64,000 nucleotides of DNA, taken from assembly GCA_900472295.1 (NCBI GenBank), contig UCIA01000002.1, forward strand, positions 496,001 to 560,000, read 5' to 3'. Each line of letters opens with the position of its first letter. The stretch's first letter is position 1. Both the position numbers and the translations under genes were made by a program. Shown here in pieces: positions 1-9,579 of this stretch. Source of the DNA: Hyphomicrobiales bacterium (GTDB taxonomy: Bacteria; Pseudomonadota; Alphaproteobacteria; Rhizobiales; Rhizobiaceae). The notes under the pieces were generated by a model, which saw only the letters and a program-made list of their open reading frames with translations, had not been told where the DNA came from and ran no database searches.

Positions 1-924
1 GATCATCAGCACCACCGGCAGGATGCACACCACCACCGGCACCGACATCTTGGCCGGCAAGGCATGCGCTTTCTCCTCGGCGAGCGACATGCGCTTGTGG
101 CGCATCTCGTCGGAAAAGACGCGCAGCGCCCCGGCGAGGCTGGTGCCGAGTTCCTTCGATTGCTGCAAGAGCGTGGCGAAGGAGCGGACCTCGTCCAGGC
201 TGAGGCGGTCGGCGAGCGCCTTCAAGGCATCGTCGAGGCTGCGGCCAGCCCTCAGCTCCAGCGACACCAGCTGCAGGTTCTGGCTGAGCGACGGATAGGT
301 CTTGGCAAGTTCCTTCGAGACTCGCTCGATGCCGGCTTCCATGCTCATCCCGGCATCGGAACAGACGATCATCAGGTCCATGAAGTCGGGAAAGCCGTTG
401 CGGTATTCGCGCATCTTTTCCCGCACCTTCTGGGTCAGCACCAGGCCGGGCATGAAATAGCCGGCGGCTCCCGACATGATGATGAAGGTCCAGCGGCTGG
501 TCGCGGTCGCATCGGCGCTCGCCATCCACTGGTTGACCAGGAACGCGCCGATGGCGCCGCAGACAAGGCAGGCAAAGCGGATCAGGAAGAACGTGCCGAC
601 CGCGCGCGGCTCCATATAGCCCGCCTGGATCAGCTTCATGCGCAGCCGGGCGACATTTTCCGGATCACTCTTGGCATAGAATTCCTGCGCCCGCTTCACC
701 GCCTTTTCGCGCACGACGCTTTGGCTCTTCTTCGGCGCCGCCTCGACCTGTTCGGAAACCTTCCCGTCTTCGACCTTGAGCCGGCGCTTGAGGTCGTTGC
801 GGTCGCCTTTGGCCACCACCAGCGGCCATGCCACCGCGCCGCCGCCCAAAGCCAGCAGCAGTGCTGCCACCGGCATCAGCGAAGTCGGCGCCAGCGAGGC
901 GAGGAAGCGGATCACCTCTTCCAT
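1..924 (-). CDS. tadC: Tad pilus inner-membrane platform protein TadC (3' end cut by window edge)
   Basis: This encodes a T2SSF (GspF-like) integral membrane protein that pairs with TadB to form the platform on which the CpaF ATPase works during Flp pilus assembly. The reading frame is open for 308 codons from the ATG at 924 to base 1. An N-terminal membrane segment is followed by a basic region, more hydrophobic segments around residues 100-155, and the family helix containing FPDFMDLMIVCSDAGMSMEAG. TadC proteins are usually about 320-330 residues, so only a short tail is missing. The ATG lies 1 nt beyond the tadB stop, which implies translational coupling. Confidence 0.93.
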   Translation of the reverse strand, partial: MEEVIRFLASLAPTSLMPVAALLLALGGGAVAWPLVVAKGDRNDLKRRLKVEDGKVSEQVEAAPKKSQSVVREKAVKRAQEFYAKSDPENVARLRMKLIQAGYMEPRAVGTFFLIRFACLVCGAIGAFLVNQWMASADATATSRWTFIIMSGAAGYFMPGLVLTQKVREKMREYRNGFPDFMDLMIVCSDAGMSMEAGIERVSKELAKTYPSLSQNLQLVSLELRAGRSLDDALKALADRLSLDEVRSFATLLQQSKELGTSLAGALRVFSDEMRHKRMSLAEEKAHALPAKMSVPVVVCILPVVLMI

Positions 925-925
925 C

Positions 926-1891
926 TCAGAACCGGAAGTTCGACATTTTGAACATGATGAGGTTGCCCAGCATCAGCCAGCTGACCGAGCCGCCGAGCAG
1001 GTACCAGGTCTTCGGTACATCCCAGACATCGCTGTAGAATTGCGGCATCAGCACCATGATGGCGGCAAACAGCAGCGCCGGCACCGCCGTCAGAATGTAG
1101 GCCGACATGCGGCCTTCGGTCGAAATGGCGCGCACCTTGCGTCGTAGCTTGCCGCGTTCGCGGATGGTCGTCGACAGCCCGTCGAGGATCTCGCGCAGAT
1201 TGCCGCCCGAGCTTGTCTGGATCGACACCGCGGTGACGAACAGCGGCAGATCTTCCTGGCCGACGCGATCGAACAGCGCATTCAGCGCCGTGACCAGGTC
1301 GGAGCCATAGGTCACTTCGTCTGAGATGACACCGAACTCGGTGCCGATCGGATCCGGCATCTCGCGCGACACCATGGCAATGGCCACCGGAACCGGGTGA
1401 CCGGCCTTGAGGCCGCGCGTGATCAGTTCCAGCGCTTCCGGCAGTTGCACGCCGAACTGCTTCACCCGCCGGCTACGCTTGGAACGCAGCACCATTACCG
1501 GCAGCAGCGGCACCAGCACGACAAACAGCAGGAAGCCAAGCAGCAGCGGCAGGCCGTACCACAGCGCTGCCAGCATCATCGCCAGCGCCACGCCCGTCGT
1601 CGTCGTCAGGAATCGCGGCAGCGGCGTCGTCATGCCAGACTGCGTGCGCAGGGCGCGAAAACGGTCGGGCGAGAACAACGACGTGCCGGCCTCCAGGCCG
1701 CGCTCCTTGCGCAGTTGGATCAGCACCTGTTCCTGGCTGATCTTGTTTTCCTGCAGCTTCATGCGCCGGTTGATGGCGGTGCGCTTGTCGCTGCGCCCGG
1801 CGTAGAGCAGGTAGCAGCCTTCGGCGATCATGATGCCGGTCAGTGCTGCCGCGGCATAGACGACATAAATCGGGCTGAACCCCTCGAACAC
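926..1891 (-). CDS. tadB: Tad pilus inner-membrane platform protein TadB
   Basis: This 321-residue protein is the second T2SSF-family platform subunit of the Flp pilus machine. It has an N-terminal membrane helix (residues about 8-28), a cytoplasmic linker, two central hydrophobic segments (about 95-135), the T2SSF domain with the signature EALELITRGLKAGHPVP, and C-terminal membrane helices. The start is a GTG at 1891, with a GGAG ribosome-binding site inside the end of cpaF and 4 nt between the cpaF stop and this start. The position between cpaF and tadC is the standard order of the locus. Confidence 0.93.
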   Translation of the reverse strand: MFEGFSPIYVVYAAAALTGIMIAEGCYLLYAGRSDKRTAINRRMKLQENKISQEQVLIQLRKERGLEAGTSLFSPDRFRALRTQSGMTTPLPRFLTTTTGVALAMMLAALWYGLPLLLGFLLFVVLVPLLPVMVLRSKRSRRVKQFGVQLPEALELITRGLKAGHPVPVAIAMVSREMPDPIGTEFGVISDEVTYGSDLVTALNALFDRVGQEDLPLFVTAVSIQTSSGGNLREILDGLSTTIRERGKLRRKVRAISTEGRMSAYILTAVPALLFAAIMVLMPQFYSDVWDVPKTWYLLGGSVSWLMLGNLIMFKMSNFRF

Positions 1892-1895
1892 CGGC

Positions 1896-3317
1896 CTACT
1901 CCTGCGGCCGGCCGGGTTCGAAGTATTTGCCGGGGAATTCGATGCCCATGGCGCGCAAATCTTCGAGGAAGCGTGGGCGGATGCCGGTCGCTTCGTAATA
2001 GCCGAGGATCTTGCCGTCGGCTTCCATGCCGGTGCGCACGAAGCGGAATATTTCCTGCATCTGGATGACGTCGCCTTCCATGCCGGTCACCTCGGCGACG
2101 CTTGTCACCTTGCGCTTGCCGTCGGAGAGCCGGGTCAACTGGACGATGATCTCGATCGCGCTGGCGATCTGGCTGCGGATCGACTGCACCGTCATCGGCA
2201 TGCCGGTCATGCCGAGCATCTGCTCCAGGCGCGAAATGCAATCGCGCGGCGTATTGGCGTGGATGGTCGCCATCGAGCCTTCATGGCCGGTGTTCATCGC
2301 CTGCAGCATGTCGAAAGCCTCCTCGCCGCGGCACTCGCCGAGGATGACGCGGTCGGGGCGCATGCGCAGCGCGTTCTTGACCAGGTCGCGCTGCTTCAAC
2401 TCGCCATGGCCCTCGATGTTGGCCGGACGCGTTTCCATGCGCGCGACATGCGGCTGCTGCAATTGCAGTTCGGCCGCGTCCTCGATGGTGATCAACCGCT
2501 CGTCTTCCGGGATGAAGGCCGACAGTGCGTTGAGCATCGTCGTCTTGCCTGTGCCGGTACCGCCGGAGATGATGGTCGTCTTGCGGGCGTGCACGGCGGC
2601 GGCCAGCACTTCGGCCATGTTCTGGGTGATGGCGCCGAACTCGACCAGCTTGTGCAGGCCGAGCTTGTTCTTGGAAAATTTGCGGATCGACACCAGCGGC
2701 CCGTCGACGGCGACCGGTCGGATGGCGGCGTTGAAGCGCGAGCCGTCGAGCATGCGCGCATCGACCATCGGCTGCGATTCGTCGACGCGCCGGCCAACGG
2801 CGGCGACGATCTTGTTGACGATGCGCAAGAGATGCGCCTCGTCCTTGAAAGGGATATGGACCGGCTGCAGCTTGCCCCGCTTTTCGACGAAGCAGTTCTG
2901 GTGGCCGTTGATCAGGATATCGTTGATATCGGGATCTTTGAGCAACGGCTCCAGCGGGCCAAGGCCGACCATCTCGTCGACGATGTCGTCGACCAGCGCT
3001 TCAAGCTCGACGGTGTTGATCGCCATCCGTTCCTGGCGGGTCTTTTCCGACACGAATTCCTGCACTTGCCGGCGCATCTCGTCCTTGGGCAGGCGCTCCA
3101 GCGCGACCAGGTTGATCTCCTCGAGCAGCAGGCGGTGGATGCGCACGCGGGCGTCGAGCACCTTGTTGGCGCTTTTGGCGGGCGTTGCTTCCGGCTTCGG
3201 CGGCAAGGCCTTGCGCGTGGTCGGAATGACCACGGCATGATGCGCCACGGGTGCGGCTTCAGCCGGCCTCAGCGGGCGGATGTCGCGGTTCTGCAGGGTC
3301 GAGAAGCGGCTGGTCAT
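1896..3317 (-). CDS. cpaF: Tad pilus assembly ATPase CpaF/TadA
   Basis: This is the secretion-type ATPase that powers pilus subunit assembly in the cytoplasm. The 473-residue protein has a proline-rich N-terminal region, the N-terminal domain of the type II/IV secretion ATPases (about 110-230), the Walker A motif GGTGTGKTT at 252-260, and the Walker B region with ILGECRGEEAFDML followed by the conserved HANTPRD. The ATG at 3317 overlaps the cpaE stop in an ATGA quartet. The same frame stays open upstream, but inside cpaE and without a good start, so the coupled ATG is preferred. Confidence 0.95.
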   Translation of the reverse strand: MTSRFSTLQNRDIRPLRPAEAAPVAHHAVVIPTTRKALPPKPEATPAKSANKVLDARVRIHRLLLEEINLVALERLPKDEMRRQVQEFVSEKTRQERMAINTVELEALVDDIVDEMVGLGPLEPLLKDPDINDILINGHQNCFVEKRGKLQPVHIPFKDEAHLLRIVNKIVAAVGRRVDESQPMVDARMLDGSRFNAAIRPVAVDGPLVSIRKFSKNKLGLHKLVEFGAITQNMAEVLAAAVHARKTTIISGGTGTGKTTMLNALSAFIPEDERLITIEDAAELQLQQPHVARMETRPANIEGHGELKQRDLVKNALRMRPDRVILGECRGEEAFDMLQAMNTGHEGSMATIHANTPRDCISRLEQMLGMTGMPMTVQSIRSQIASAIEIIVQLTRLSDGKRKVTSVAEVTGMEGDVIQMQEIFRFVRTGMEADGKILGYYEATGIRPRFLEDLRAMGIEFPGKYFEPGRPQE

Positions 3318-4528
3318 CCGGCCTTCCTCTTCAAGAGGCTCTTGCCGAAGCCGAACAGCGAGCGCGATTTCACGGGCGTCACGACTGCTTCCTCCGGCAG
3401 GATGATCTTCTTCAGATCGTTGATGACATTGGCGTTCGGATCGATCTCGTGCAGCGGCACGCCGCGGTCGACCGCCTCGCGCACCAGCCGGTAATTGTTG
3501 GAGATGCCGCCGACGAAATGCTCGCCGAGGATTTCCTGCACATCGGCCTGCTTGATGCCGTTGTCGAACATCTTCTGCTCGAAGCGGTTGACGATGACGT
3601 TCGGCTTCACTTCCTTGCCGGCCGTCTCGTAAACCGCCTGGATCAGCCGCTGCGTATGGCGCAGGCACGGCACCGTCATTTCAGCGACGATGTAGAGCTT
3701 GTTGGAACCGAGCAGCACCGTTTCCGTCCACGGAAACCAGGTGCGCGGCATGTCGATGACGACATTGTCGAAATAGGCCGAGACGAGGTCGAGCATGCGC
3801 ACCACGACATCGGTCTTGAACGAGCGCATTTCCGATGGATGCGTGGGCGCGGCCAGCACGCAGAGCCCGCTTGCATGCTTGGACAGCATCACGTCCAGCA
3901 ACTGCCGGTCGAGGCGCTCGGGCTGGTTCTCGATTTCGGTGATGTCGAAGCGCGGTTCGAGGTCGAGATACTCGGCGCAGGCGCCCTGTTGGAAATTGAG
4001 ATCGACCACGCAGGTCGAGGCGCCGCGCGTCACCGAGTGATGCAGCTGGAAAGCAGTCTGTAACGCCAGCGTGGTGGTGCCGACACCGCCGGCCGCCGGC
4101 ATGAAGGTGTAGATCTGCGACTCGGTGTTTTCCTCGCGTCCCGGCCCTTGCAGCGCGCGCACGACCGAACGCACCAGATCGGCCGTGCTGATCGGCTTGA
4201 CCAGGAAGTCGGCGACCTGGAGCTGCACCAGGATGCGCACCGCGGCGGCGTTGAATTCCTGGGTGACGACGACGACCGGAACGCGGCCTTCGAGCCGACG
4301 CATGATGCGCTGCAGTGACTCGATCTCCTCGAGCTTGGCTGCATCCATATCGACGATGAGCGCGCCGAAATCGGCCTCCTGGACCTCGCCGCGGAGTTCG
4401 GAAATGTTCTTCTCGACCGTCGAAAGCTGGATCACCTCCGAAGCCGCGAAGGCCGTGCGCGTGTCCTGCAGAAAGGTCCGGTCGCTGGACACCAGCAGGA
4501 TTTTCTTGGTCTTGATGCCGCTTGCCAT
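3314..4528 (-). CDS. cpaE: Pilus assembly protein CpaE (receiver-like plus ParA/MinD-like ATPase)
   Basis: The 404-residue protein joins a receiver-like N-terminal domain (about 8-125) to a ParA/MinD-type ATPase domain. CpaE proteins localise the pilus machinery at the cell pole. The P-loop at about residue 147 reads AAGGVGTTTLALQ: it keeps the glycine pattern of the deviant Walker A but lacks the signature lysine seen in MinD, a divergence common in CpaE. The receiver part has an Asp at VDMDAAKLEE, but the usual acidic pocket is not obvious, so it may not be phosphorylated. The stop overlaps the cpaF start; 45 nt separate the start from the preceding lipoprotein gene. Confidence 0.92.
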   Translation of the reverse strand: MASGIKTKKILLVSSDRTFLQDTRTAFAASEVIQLSTVEKNISELRGEVQEADFGALIVDMDAAKLEEIESLQRIMRRLEGRVPVVVVTQEFNAAAVRILVQLQVADFLVKPISTADLVRSVVRALQGPGREENTESQIYTFMPAAGGVGTTTLALQTAFQLHHSVTRGASTCVVDLNFQQGACAEYLDLEPRFDITEIENQPERLDRQLLDVMLSKHASGLCVLAAPTHPSEMRSFKTDVVVRMLDLVSAYFDNVVIDMPRTWFPWTETVLLGSNKLYIVAEMTVPCLRHTQRLIQAVYETAGKEVKPNVIVNRFEQKMFDNGIKQADVQEILGEHFVGGISNNYRLVREAVDRGVPLHEIDPNANVINDLKKIILPEEAVVTPVKSRSLFGFGKSLLKRKAG

Positions 4529-4573
4529 TTTGTCAGCCTGTCAGGTCATTTCCCGGTCAAATCGCCAGGCAGA

Positions 4574-4840
4574 TCAATCGGTTGTCGATGTTGGCTGCAC
4601 AGCCTTGGCACCCGCCGCCTGATCGGCGGCGTTCACCGCCACCTCACTGCGCTGCGCCGGCACCAGCAGCCTGGTGTTCTGGACGCCGTATTTCCAGGGA
4701 TCGACCATCTGCATGGCCGTATTGGCAGCCTGTGCATTGCCGGCGGCCATCGTCGGCCCCTCTGAGCGGATGTAGTCGTCGCTGGTGCAGCCGCTGGCGA
4801 GGCCGGCGAGCAACAGGGCAATGCATGGTCCCACGCGCAT
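4574..4840 (-). CDS. Small lipoprotein in the CpaD position of the pilus operon
   Basis: This 88-residue protein has a type II signal peptide ending in LASGC (lipidated Cys at residue 18), then a short hydrophilic chain. The ATG at 4840 is chosen because AAGGA lies 9 nt upstream; a TTG at 4849 would overlap the cpaC stop but leaves no spacing for that site. In classical cpa operons this slot holds CpaD, a periplasmic lipoprotein of roughly 200-230 residues. This protein is far shorter and I see no CpaD signature, so it may be a reduced or non-homologous replacement supporting the secretin. Confidence 0.75.
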   Translation of the reverse strand: MRVGPCIALLLAGLASGCTSDDYIRSEGPTMAAGNAQAANTAMQMVDPWKYGVQNTRLLVPAQRSEVAVNAADQAAGAKAVQPTSTTD

Positions 4841-4845
4841 GGCTT

Positions 4846-6291
4846 TCAATCCTTCGGCAGGTCGAGGAAATGTCCGACCGTGGTGACCGCAGCCGGCTGT
4901 GCCGTGCTGCCGCTGGCCATTGCCATTGCACGGTTGGCATCGGACGACTTCACTTCGTCGGTGTTGTTGAGGAAATAGTCGACATTGCTGGCCGGCTGCG
5001 ATCCGTCGGTCGGCTCAAGCAGCTTCTTCGACGGATCGACCGGCTTGACCAGATAGGGTGTGACGATGATCACCAGATCGGTCTCGCGCCGCTGATAGGA
5101 TTTTGAGGAGAACAGCGGACCGAGCACCGGCAGCTTGCCGAGGCCGGGAAGACGCGAGGTGGTGATGTCGTTCTGCGACTGCAGCAGGCCGGCGATCATG
5201 AAGCTCTGGCCGTTTTTCAGGTCGACCGATGTCCTGGCGCGGCGCACGATGAAGCCCGGCACCGAGATTTCGCCGATATTGTAGGAGGCCGAGGCATCGA
5301 TCGAAGACACTTCCGGCGCGATGTCGAGGCTGACCAGCCCGTCCTTGAGCACGGTGGGTGTGAAATCGAGGCTGACGCCGTACTTCTTGTAGCTGACGGC
5401 AATCTTGCCGTCGTCCGCGGACACCGGGATCGGGAACTCGCCGCCGGCGAGGAAGCTCGCCGTCTGGCCCGAGCGGGCGATCAGGTTCGGCTCGGCCAGC
5501 CTTCGGGCCAGGCCACGTTCCTCCAGCGCCTTGATGGCTACGTCGATCGACAGCCCGTTCGACAGCAGTCGGCCGATGATCTCGCCATTGCCCGCCCCCG
5601 GCAGCGTGCCCGGCTCGATGGTGACGTCGCGCCCGCCAATGCCGTAGGCGAAATTGGCGCTGTATTTGGCGCCGAGATCCTGTCCGGCCTGACGGTTGAT
5701 TTCGACGAAGCGGACGTTGAGCTGAACCTGCTGCGACGACGAGATGTTGACCGAGTTGATCACTTCCTCATTGCCCGAGAAGCGGCTGGCGATCTTGCTG
5801 GCCTTCTCGGCGGCGACCGCGTCATCGGCCTCGCCCGATAGCACGACCCGGCCGTTGGCCGAGCCGACCTTGATCTTGGCGTCCGGCACGCTGGCGCGAA
5901 TGGTGCTGGCCAGCTGGTCGGTATCCAGCGTCACCTCGATGTCGACGGTGCCGACCAGCTGCTTGTTTTCGTCGAACAGCGCGATGCCGGTGGTGCCGAG
6001 ATTGTTGCCGAGTACATAGAAGGATTTGTCGGTCAGCGGATTGACGTTGGCGATCTCCGGATCGCCGATGACGATCTGGTAGAAGGCGGCACTCGTCATG
6101 ACCGTCTTCGGTTTGCCCTTGGCCACCTTGATCGATGCATTCTTGGTCGACGACACATAGACGATGTCGTTGTCGGCCCTGGCCGGCGCGCTGACGCCGA
6201 GCATTCCGGCCGCCGCGAAACAAGCCGCCAACGCCAGCGCCCGTACGGGGCGCAGCCCTTTCGTCATCCGATATGCATGAAGTCCCGACAT
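4846..6291 (-). CDS. cpaC: Outer-membrane secretin CpaC/RcpA of the Flp pilus
   Basis: This 481-residue protein forms the outer-membrane channel for the pilus. It carries a signal peptide (cleavage near APARAD), a pilus/NTD domain of the CpaC type (about 50-120), a BON-like domain (about 120-190), and the C-terminal secretin domain containing the VPGF and LPVLGPLFSS segments. The ATG at 6291 is preferred, with a purine-rich GAGGGG upstream; an ATG at 6267 is an alternative and would still leave a full signal peptide. Its stop lies just ahead of the start of the small lipoprotein gene. Confidence 0.94.
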   Translation of the reverse strand: MSGLHAYRMTKGLRPVRALALAACFAAAGMLGVSAPARADNDIVYVSSTKNASIKVAKGKPKTVMTSAAFYQIVIGDPEIANVNPLTDKSFYVLGNNLGTTGIALFDENKQLVGTVDIEVTLDTDQLASTIRASVPDAKIKVGSANGRVVLSGEADDAVAAEKASKIASRFSGNEEVINSVNISSSQQVQLNVRFVEINRQAGQDLGAKYSANFAYGIGGRDVTIEPGTLPGAGNGEIIGRLLSNGLSIDVAIKALEERGLARRLAEPNLIARSGQTASFLAGGEFPIPVSADDGKIAVSYKKYGVSLDFTPTVLKDGLVSLDIAPEVSSIDASASYNIGEISVPGFIVRRARTSVDLKNGQSFMIAGLLQSQNDITTSRLPGLGKLPVLGPLFSSKSYQRRETDLVIIVTPYLVKPVDPSKKLLEPTDGSQPASNVDYFLNNTDEVKSSDANRAMAMASGSTAQPAAVTTVGHFLDLPKD

Positions 6292-6324
6292 CTGTCCCGC
6301 CCCTCGCCCGGTCCCCACCGGCTG

Positions 6325-7251
6325 CTATTGCTGGTCCCGCGCAGGAACCTGGTATTCCTCGACCTGCGTGCCGCGCGTCACGATGATCGTCTTGAATTTC
6401 GGCTTCTCAGGCTCCTTGGCCGCGGCTGTGAACAGCGCGCCGGCCGCGGCCTGGACGCCGGAGGCGACCGAACCGCCGAAGGATGAGATGGTGGTAACGC
6501 CGTCCTTGGAGGCGCCGCCATCGGCAGATGAGCGCAGCGACAGCGACAAGGTGCCGACGGTGCGGGCAAGCGCCACTTTCTGCGCGCCCTCGGTCGTTAC
6601 CTCGATGGTCACTGAGTTGGCGATTTGCGGCGTGGTCTGGCGCTCGTCGGCGCCCTGGCCAACGGTCAGCACCTTGGCGTCAGAGACGACGATTTCAGAG
6701 GTGATGGTCGAGCCGGTGGCGCCCTGCGCGTTCTTGGCAACTTCCTGGATTTCGCCGGCATCGCGCGTCAGCACCACGTCGACCCGGTCGCCCGGCATCA
6801 CGAAGCCGCCGACACCGGCGATCTCGTCGGTTCGGATGGTCACCGCCCGCATTCCGGGCGTCATCATGTTGGACAGCGTCGCGCGGCCGTTCGGCCCCGA
6901 CAATTTGCTGATCAGCACCGGCTCGTTGATCTCGATCGGCGACAACACCACGCGGCTGCCGTCGGCGAGCAAGGAATTGATAGTGGTGAAGGCGCCCTGC
7001 GGCACCGAGCCTTCCGACCACGGGATTTCGGTGAGTTGCGCCCGGTCGAGCTCCATGCCGTAACGCAGCGGCGCGTTGGCCACCACGATGGTCTTGAACT
7101 CGACTTTGGGGGTCACGGGCGCCGGGATTGCCGCCGTCTTTTCCTCGGCATCGGTCCTGGCCTGGCTCTTGACCCAGAAATCCGCGGCAAAGATCGAGAT
7201 CGCGCCGAATACGGCGGCGATGCCAATCATCGTTATGGCCTTGCCCCTCAC
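6325..7251 (-). CDS. cpaB: Flp pilus assembly protein CpaB/RcpC
   Basis: The 308-residue protein has an N-terminal membrane anchor (about 5-25), an SAF domain (about 50-115), and a C-terminal region typical of CpaB/RcpC. It acts in the periplasm, where it is thought to stabilise the secretin and contact peptidoglycan. The start is a GTG at 7251 with AGGGG about 8 nt upstream. It is the first gene of the pilus operon in this window. The prepilin peptidase gene cpaA and the pilin gene, often found immediately upstream, are absent because parE lies there. Confidence 0.92.
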   Translation of the reverse strand: MRGKAITMIGIAAVFGAISIFAADFWVKSQARTDAEEKTAAIPAPVTPKVEFKTIVVANAPLRYGMELDRAQLTEIPWSEGSVPQGAFTTINSLLADGSRVVLSPIEINEPVLISKLSGPNGRATLSNMMTPGMRAVTIRTDEIAGVGGFVMPGDRVDVVLTRDAGEIQEVAKNAQGATGSTITSEIVVSDAKVLTVGQGADERQTTPQIANSVTIEVTTEGAQKVALARTVGTLSLSLRSSADGGASKDGVTTISSFGGSVASGVQAAAGALFTAAAKEPEKPKFKTIIVTRGTQVEEYQVPARDQQ

Positions 7252-7480
7252 AACTAACCCCTGACACCTGATGGTCTTTTGTTTTGTTGAGGCGACGCTA
7301 GGCCGCTTTGTTAAAGATTCAGGAATCCCGAGCGCTCTCGTTGGACCTATTTCCGCCGGCTTGGTTATCGAAAGGTTTTAGGATAAGAAGGGGTTAAATC
7401 CCCGAACGTAACAAGAACTTCCGTCGCTTGGCGCTGAAAAGCGTGGCAGTATCGACGGGTGATTCGCGGCATCGGATTCT
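7252..7480. promoter_or_regulatory. Divergent promoter region between cpaB operon and parE
   Basis: This 229-bp non-coding stretch is visibly more A/T-rich than its flanks and must hold the promoters for the pilus operon (minus) and for parE (plus). TTAA tetrads occur near 7312 and 7393, but I do not see a full TTAA-N7-TTAAC CtrA box. No clear -35/-10 pair can be assigned by eye. Confidence 0.5.
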
Positions 7481-9535
7481 ATGGCAGGCATGGACGATCT
7501 TTTCGGCAATGACGACAACAAACCCCAGCCGGTTCGCACGCCTTCGCGCCCGGCTGACCCGTTGGTGCAAGCCACGAAGCGTCCTGCAGCAACCAAGGAT
7601 GGCAGCGAAGGCTATAGCGCCGCCGACATCGAGGTGCTGGAAGGGCTGGAGCCGGTGCGGCGGCGGCCCGGCATGTATATTGGCGGCACCGACGACAAGG
7701 CGATGCACCATCTGTTCGCCGAGGTCATCGACAATTCGATGGACGAGGCGGTCGCCGGCCACGCCACCTTCATCGATGTCGAGCTTTCGGCCGACGGGTT
7801 TTTGACCGTTACCGACAATGGCCGCGGCATCCCGGTCGATCCGCATCCGAAGTTCAAGAAGCCGGCGCTCGAAGTCATCATGACGACGCTGCATTCGGGC
7901 GGCAAATTCGACAGCAAGGTCTATGAGACCTCGGGTGGCCTGCATGGCGTTGGTGTCTCCGTCGTCAATGCGCTGTCCGATCATCTCGAGGTCGAAGTCG
8001 CGCGCGGCCGCCAACTCTATCGCCAGAGATTCTCGCGCGGCGTTCCGGTGAGCGGGCTGGAGCACCTCGGCGAGGTTCACAACCGGCGCGGCACCAAGAT
8101 CCGCTTCCATCCCGACGAGCAGATCTTCGGCAAGGGCTGCGCCTTCGAGCCGGCGCGGCTCTACCGCATGACGCGCTCGAAGGCCTATCTGTTCGGCGGC
8201 GTCGAAATCCGCTGGAACTGCGATCCCTCGCTGATCAAGGAAAAGGATCAGACGCCGGCCAAGGCCGAATTCCATTTCCCCGGCGGCTTAAAAGACTATC
8301 TCAAGGCATCGCTCGGTGACGACTTCCAGGTGACGCGCGAGATTTTTGCCGGCAAGAGCGAAAAGCAGGGCGGCCACGGCTCGCTCGAATGGGCGGTGAC
8401 CTGGTTCGGCGGCGACGGCTTCATCAATTCCTATTGCAACACTATCCCGACCGGTGAAGGCGGCACGCATGAGGCCGGCTTCCGCAACGTGCTGACGCGC
8501 GGGCTTCGCGCCTATGCCGATCTGGTCGGCAACAAGCGCGCCTCGATCGTCACCTCCGAAGACGTCATGATCTCGGCTGCGGGCATGCTGTCGGTGTTCA
8601 TCCGCGAGCCGGAATTCGTCGGCCAGACCAAGGACAGGCTGGCGACGATCGAAGCCATCCGCATTGTCGAGACAGCCATCCGCGATCCCTTCGACCACTG
8701 GCTGGCCGACAATCCGCAGGAAGCCTCGAAACTGCTGGAATGGGTGATCGCGCGCGCCGACGAACGGGTGCGCCGGCGCCAGGAAAAGGAAGTGTCGCGC
8801 AAGAGCGCGGTGCGCAAGCTCCGACTGCCCGGCAAGCTCGCCGACTGCACGCAGAATGCTGCCGCGGGCGCTGAACTGTTCATTGTCGAAGGCGACTCGG
8901 CCGGCGGCTCGGCCAAGCAGGCGCGCGACCGCGCCAGCCAGGCTGTGCTGCCGCTGCGCGGCAAAATTCTCAACGTCGCCAGCGCCGGCAACGATAAGCT
9001 GGCCGCCAACCAGCAGATCTCGGACCTGATCCAGGCGCTCGGCTGCGGCACGCGGTCAAAATATCGCGACGAGGACCTTCGCTACGACCGCGTGATCATC
9101 ATGACCGATGCCGACGTCGACGGCGCCCACATCGCCTCGCTGCTGATCACTTTCTTCTACCAGGAAATGCCGAACCTGGTTAATGGCGGCCATCTCTATC
9201 TGGCGGTGCCGCCGCTCTATTCGATCCGGCAAGGCGGCAAGGTCGCCTATGCCCGCGACGATGCGCACAAGGACGAGCTCTTGCGCACCGAATTCACCGG
9301 CCGCGCCAAGGTCGAGATCGGCCGCTTCAAGGGCCTGGGCGAGATGATGGCGGCGCAGCTCAAGGAAACCACCATGGATCCGAGGAAGCGCACGTTGCTC
9401 AGGGTCGATGTGATCGATGCCGTGGCGGCGACCAAGGATGCGGTCGATGCACTGATGGGCACCAAGCCTGAGGCGCGCTTCCGCTTCATCCAGGAACGCG
9501 CCGAATTCGCCGCGACGGAAGTGCTGGATATCTAA
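7481..9535 (+). CDS. parE: DNA topoisomerase IV subunit B
   Basis: This 684-residue ATPase subunit of topoisomerase IV works with ParC to decatenate daughter chromosomes. It shows a GHKL ATPase domain with EVIDNSMDEA at about 80, DNGRGIP and GGLHGVGVSVVNALS, then a transducer domain, then a TOPRIM domain with EGDSAGGSA at about 469 and DADVDGAH at about 543. The N-terminal extension of about 45 residues before the ATPase core is typical of alphaproteobacterial ParE. The alternative GyrB is less likely because the length is short for GyrB. The ATG at 7481 is the first in the frame. Confidence 0.95.
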   Translation: MAGMDDLFGNDDNKPQPVRTPSRPADPLVQATKRPAATKDGSEGYSAADIEVLEGLEPVRRRPGMYIGGTDDKAMHHLFAEVIDNSMDEAVAGHATFIDVELSADGFLTVTDNGRGIPVDPHPKFKKPALEVIMTTLHSGGKFDSKVYETSGGLHGVGVSVVNALSDHLEVEVARGRQLYRQRFSRGVPVSGLEHLGEVHNRRGTKIRFHPDEQIFGKGCAFEPARLYRMTRSKAYLFGGVEIRWNCDPSLIKEKDQTPAKAEFHFPGGLKDYLKASLGDDFQVTREIFAGKSEKQGGHGSLEWAVTWFGGDGFINSYCNTIPTGEGGTHEAGFRNVLTRGLRAYADLVGNKRASIVTSEDVMISAAGMLSVFIREPEFVGQTKDRLATIEAIRIVETAIRDPFDHWLADNPQEASKLLEWVIARADERVRRRQEKEVSRKSAVRKLRLPGKLADCTQNAAAGAELFIVEGDSAGGSAKQARDRASQAVLPLRGKILNVASAGNDKLAANQQISDLIQALGCGTRSKYRDEDLRYDRVIIMTDADVDGAHIASLLITFFYQEMPNLVNGGHLYLAVPPLYSIRQGGKVAYARDDAHKDELLRTEFTGRAKVEIGRFKGLGEMMAAQLKETTMDPRKRTLLRVDVIDAVAATKDAVDALMGTKPEARFRFIQERAEFAATEVLDI

Positions 9536-9579
9536 GCGCAGCCTGGTCTAGCCTGCGCTTCTGATACGGAGACCAGCTG

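Noticed and set aside
64-951. Long open frame on the plus strand opposite tadC
   Set aside because: The encoded protein is a His/Arg-rich shadow of the minus-strand TadC frame with no recognised domain.
7252-7480. CtrA binding box upstream of the pilus operon
   Set aside because: Only isolated TTAA tetrads are present, not TTAA-N7-TTAAC.
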